From Methyloprofundus sp. (GTDB lineage Bacteria; Pseudomonadota; Gammaproteobacteria; Methylococcales; Methylomonadaceae), in the NCBI GenBank assembly GCA_030636485.1, contig DAOVWV010000063.1:1-7754 (forward strand): a DNA stretch of 7,754 nt, read 5' to 3'. Positions 5,368 to 7,754 of the stretch are shown piece by piece. The notes beneath the pieces were generated by a model. The model was not told the DNA's origin. It made no database searches and was given only the letters and a program-made list of their open reading frames with translations. The position numbers and the translations under genes were made by a program. Position 1 is the stretch's first letter; each line of letters starts with the position of its first letter.

Positions 5368-6060
5368 ATGCCACTACCACTTCTTCACCCTGACTGGGCT
5401 GACCAGCCTTTTCCGGCCATTACACAGGCACTGACCGAGCCCGACGGATTGCTGGCAGTGGGTGGCTGCTTATCGACACAGCGTATTATCAACGCATATT
5501 CACAGGGTATTTTCCCCTGGTATAGCCATGATGAACCGATTCTTTGGTGGTCACCTGATCCGCGTCTGGTTGTCTTTCCTGAGAAACTGCACCTTTCAAA
5601 AAGCCTGCAAAAAGCCCTGCGCAAACAAATATTCACAGTCACCTTTGATCATGCCTTTGCGCAGGTTATCAAGGCTTGTGCTGCTCCCCGCGCCGGTGAC
5701 TCAGGCACCTGGCTATTAACGGACATGCAGCAGGCCTATTGCCGTTTGCATGATGAAGGTCATGCTCATTCTATCGAGACATGGTACCAGGGTGAACTGG
5801 TTGGCGGTTTATATGGCATTGCCATAGGTCAGGTATTTTTTGGCGAGTCGATGTTCCATCGCAAAACCGATGCATCAAAAGTTGCTTTTGTTAGCCTGGT
5901 TCAGCAGCTTTCCAGCTGGGGCTATCAACTCATAGACTGTCAGGTACATACTCAACATTTAGTCAGCCTGGGAGCTGAAGAAATACCACGCTCGCATTTT
6001 GCGACCTTATTACAGCAGTACCGTCACTGCCAACCTCACTCTACAGCCTGGCAAAAATGA
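5368..6060 (+). CDS. aat: leucyl/phenylalanyl-tRNA--protein transferase
   Basis: This cytoplasmic enzyme transfers Leu or Phe from aminoacyl-tRNA to proteins with N-terminal Lys or Arg, marking them for ClpS/ClpAP degradation (N-degron pathway). The 230-residue chain matches the usual length and shows the family landmarks: EPDGLLAVGG (24-33), QGIFPWY (46-52), WWSPDPR (60-66), GTWLL (113-117), HSIETW (134-139), GGLYGIAIG (146-154), FGESMFH (158-164), DCQ (190-192). I chose ATG 5368 because it fits the family N-terminus. An in-frame TTG at 5353 would add five residues, and a stop at 5341 bars anything longer. Neither start has a recognisable Shine-Dalgarno sequence, so translation may be weak. 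The stop overlaps the start of bpt as ATGA. Confidence 0.93.
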   Translation: MPLPLLHPDWADQPFPAITQALTEPDGLLAVGGCLSTQRIINAYSQGIFPWYSHDEPILWWSPDPRLVVFPEKLHLSKSLQKALRKQIFTVTFDHAFAQVIKACAAPRAGDSGTWLLTDMQQAYCRLHDEGHAHSIETWYQGELVGGLYGIAIGQVFFGESMFHRKTDASKVAFVSLVQQLSSWGYQLIDCQVHTQHLVSLGAEEIPRSHFATLLQQYRHCQPHSTAWQK

Positions 6061-6773
6061 TCTCTATTCCCTTATACCTGGCAGAAGCGCATGACTGTAG
6101 CTATCTAGACCAGCATAGCTCACAATTCGCCTATGTACACCCTGACTTTTCGCTTAACACGGATCTTTATGCGCAATTGATTGCCCAGGGCTTTCGTCGC
6201 AGTGGCAGTCATGTCTACCAGCCTTATTGTCACTCTTGCAAAAAATGCGTTCCGGTACGCCTGGCTATCAAAGATTTTCAGCCATCCAGGCAACAGCGTA
6301 GAACAATGAAAAACAACGCTGATATTCAGGTCACTATAAAACCGGCCATTTTTGAGCAGGCACACTTTGATCTGTACCTGCTTTATCAACAAAGCCGTCA
6401 TACGGAGAGCAATATGGCGGATGCAAGCAAAGAGGAGTATATAGATTTTTTAAGCAGTGAATGGTGCAACACCTTGTTTGTAGAATTCACTTGTGCGGGT
6501 GAATTGGCAGGTGTTGCCGTGGTTGATCTCTTCGATAATGCCTTATCGGCTGTGTATACGTTTTTTGACCCAGAGCTTTCAAAACGCAGCCTGGGTGTGT
6601 ATGCGGTATTGTGGCAAATAGACTACGCTAAAACGCTCGGCCTAGACTGGTTGTATTTAGGCTATTGGATAGAGCAATGCCAGAAAATGTCTTATAAAAC
6701 CAATTATCAGCCTTTACAGGGCTTGGTAGAAAAAGAGTGGCGTGATTATGATCCCGATAGCTTTTTTCTGTGA
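6057..6773 (+). CDS. bpt: aspartate/glutamate leucyltransferase (Bpt, ATE-like)
   Basis: The enzyme transfers Leu from leucyl-tRNA to N-terminal Asp or Glu, the second bacterial aminoacyl-transferase of the N-degron pathway; it was formerly annotated as arginyltransferase (ate). The 238-residue chain has the conserved N-terminal Cys in DCSYL (C14), the Cys cluster YCHSCKKC (C58, C61, C64) of the N-terminal domain, PSRQQRR (76-82), and in the GNAT-like C-terminal half VYTFFDP (166-172), YLGYWI (200-205) and MSYKTNYQP (211-219). It begins inside aat (ATG 6057, aat TGA 6058-6060), so the pair is translationally coupled and made together. infA, often found after these genes in other proteobacteria, is absent: the next gene converges from the opposite strand after only 15 bases, and no terminator is visible between them. 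Confidence 0.95.
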   Translation: MISIPLYLAEAHDCSYLDQHSSQFAYVHPDFSLNTDLYAQLIAQGFRRSGSHVYQPYCHSCKKCVPVRLAIKDFQPSRQQRRTMKNNADIQVTIKPAIFEQAHFDLYLLYQQSRHTESNMADASKEEYIDFLSSEWCNTLFVEFTCAGELAGVAVVDLFDNALSAVYTFFDPELSKRSLGVYAVLWQIDYAKTLGLDWLYLGYWIEQCQKMSYKTNYQPLQGLVEKEWRDYDPDSFFL

Positions 6774-6788
6774 TAAGCGATTGAGAAG

Positions 6789-7148
6789 TCACTTACCCGT
6801 TACCGGTGCATCTAATGACCAGATATAATCAACCACCAGATCCAGTTCCTCAGGCGTTAAGATTTTATTTCGACCGAAAGGCGGCATACTGCTTTGTGCA
6901 TTAAATTGTGTCGCATCCCAGATAAGTGCTTTAAGTTGCGATTTTGTGGAAAATTTAGTCTGTATATCAACTAAAGCAGGCCCTACATTGCCTGGGTCTT
7001 CCCCACCCTCAATCATATGACAAGCAAGACAGTTTCCCTTGTCGCGTTGAAAGCTTAATTGTTTACCAGTCGCCAGACGCTGTTGTTTAGAGTTAAAGGC
7101 ACAGGCTCCAAGGCTCAGGATTAAGCAAAAAAGAACAAGGGATTTCAT
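6789..7148 (-). CDS. soxX: SoxX-type monoheme c-type cytochrome, predicted lipoprotein
   Basis: This is a 119-residue exported cytochrome. The heme site is CLACH (C40, C43, H44), and the likely distal Met ligand is M88 in SSMPPFGRN. The ending TPEELDLVVDYIWSL (98-112) and the GGEDPGNVGPAL loop (48-59) are typical of SoxX, the small subunit of the SoxAX thiosulfate-oxidising cytochrome. The signal peptide ends in a lipobox-like LGAC (13-16), so C16 may be lipid-modified, whereas classical SoxX is soluble. soxA, soxYZ and soxB are not in this window. With no SoxA partner in view it may work in a scattered Sox set or carry electrons in another pathway. The ATG overlaps the thiE stop (ATGA, 7145-7148) and has no clear ribosome binding site of its own, so it is probably translated by coupling to thiE. 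Confidence 0.85.
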   Translation of the reverse strand: MKSLVLFCLILSLGACAFNSKQQRLATGKQLSFQRDKGNCLACHMIEGGEDPGNVGPALVDIQTKFSTKSQLKALIWDATQFNAQSSMPPFGRNKILTPEELDLVVDYIWSLDAPVTGK

Positions 7149-7754
7149 TTAAACAATGTCTGATAAGCCAGAGTTGATTGATAAGGTGACTGATTAAAAA
7201 TCCCCCCAATAACGGCTAACATATCCGCACCGGCATCCAGTAATACCGCACCATTCTCGGGCAATATCCCCCCTATCGCCACAATAGGCACCTTGAGGGA
7301 TTTTTTTGCAGCCTGTAATGTTGCAATATGCGCGGCAGCAGCCAAGGGCTTTGAACCAGAAGGAAAAAAACGCCCAAAGGCCACATAATCCGCTGACAAC
7401 TGCTGTGCCTCAAGCGCAAGATCAACACTATCGTAACAGGAAACACCGATAATGGCTTTATTGCCTAACACTTCGCGCGCATGAGTAAGCTCACTGTCTT
7501 GCTGCCCGATATGCACACCATCAGCGCCAATATATTTTGCCAGTTGCAGATCATCATTAATAATAAGTGGAATATTATGCGCATGACACAGCTCTTTTAA
7601 AGCACCCGCCAGATACACAGCATCAATTGGCTGCTTATCCCGGTACTGTAACACAGCGATACCGCCTTTTATTGCCTTACCCACATCCGCTAACACTTGC
7701 TCGGGAGTTTTGTTTTCTGGCTGGGTAATCGCATAGATACCGCCTCTGGGGAGA
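7145..7754 (-). CDS. thiE: thiamine-phosphate synthase (5' end outside window)
   Basis: ThiE joins hydroxymethylpyrimidine pyrophosphate and thiazole phosphate to make thiamine phosphate in the cytoplasm. About 202 residues of the TIM-barrel are visible. The frame continues past the GTG at 7694-7696 to the window edge with good family sequence (GGIYAITQPENKTPEQ), so that GTG is not the start and only a few N-terminal residues are missing. Motifs in order: LQYRDK (pyrimidine site), IINDD, DGVHIGQQD, GVSCYDS, the phosphate-binding loop YVAFGRFFPSGSK, VAIGGI and the end DMLAVIGGIF. Its TGA stop overlaps the soxX start as ATGA. A promoter would lie beyond the right edge. Confidence 0.95.
   Translation of the reverse strand, partial: LPRGGIYAITQPENKTPEQVLADVGKAIKGGIAVLQYRDKQPIDAVYLAGALKELCHAHNIPLIINDDLQLAKYIGADGVHIGQQDSELTHAREVLGNKAIIGVSCYDSVDLALEAQQLSADYVAFGRFFPSGSKPLAAAAHIATLQAAKKSLKVPIVAIGGILPENGAVLLDAGADMLAVIGGIFNQSPYQSTLAYQTLFK

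Overview
The window looks like chromosomal DNA of a gammaproteobacterium. It is moderately AT-rich and carries aat-bpt, a gammaproteobacterial-style thiE, a PEP-CTERM (exosortase substrate) protein with a sigma-54 promoter, a heme-d1-type NirF and a stand-alone SoxX cytochrome. This mix fits methane- or sulfur-oxidising Gammaproteobacteria such as Methylococcales. That placement is an inference from gene content, and no phylogenetic marker is present.

Layout, left to right. (1) Positions 1-460 hold the C-terminal part of NirF, cut by the window edge. (2) Positions 492-603 hold a 96-bp palindromic MITE-like element with inverted termini and an exact 8-bp target-site duplication. (3) Positions 913-1245 encode a small secreted protein very rich in Met and Lys, followed by a hairpin. 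(4) Positions 1318-1519 (minus) look like an eroded coding remnant with a one-base frameshift. (5) Positions 1603-2295 (minus) encode a PEP-CTERM protein. Upstream lie a -24/-12 sigma-54 promoter, an IHF-like site and a possible enhancer-binding site, in the order expected for NtrC-family control; a terminator lies downstream. (6) The rest of the 545-bp gap up to 2840 holds a degenerate 'CGTCATTCCCGC' repeat and a 9-C tract. (7) Positions 5166-2841 (minus) form a probable two-gene operon: a secreted, C-terminally anchored protein of unknown family with an internal repeat, then an AGCS-type sodium:amino-acid symporter. (8) A GC-rich perfect palindrome sits between this operon and the divergent aat gene. 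(9) aat and bpt overlap by ATGA and encode the two bacterial N-degron aminoacyl-transferases. (10) On the minus strand, converging on bpt, thiE (5' end outside the window) overlaps soxX by ATGA.

How the genes work together. Aat and Bpt act in one pathway, tagging proteins for ClpS/ClpAP. The hypothetical protein may assist the amino-acid symporter, but only gene order supports this. ThiE and SoxX are translationally coupled but have no obvious shared function. The most interesting items are the AGCS partner protein, the layered sigma-54 control region, the Met-rich secreted protein and the MITE with its intact target duplication.
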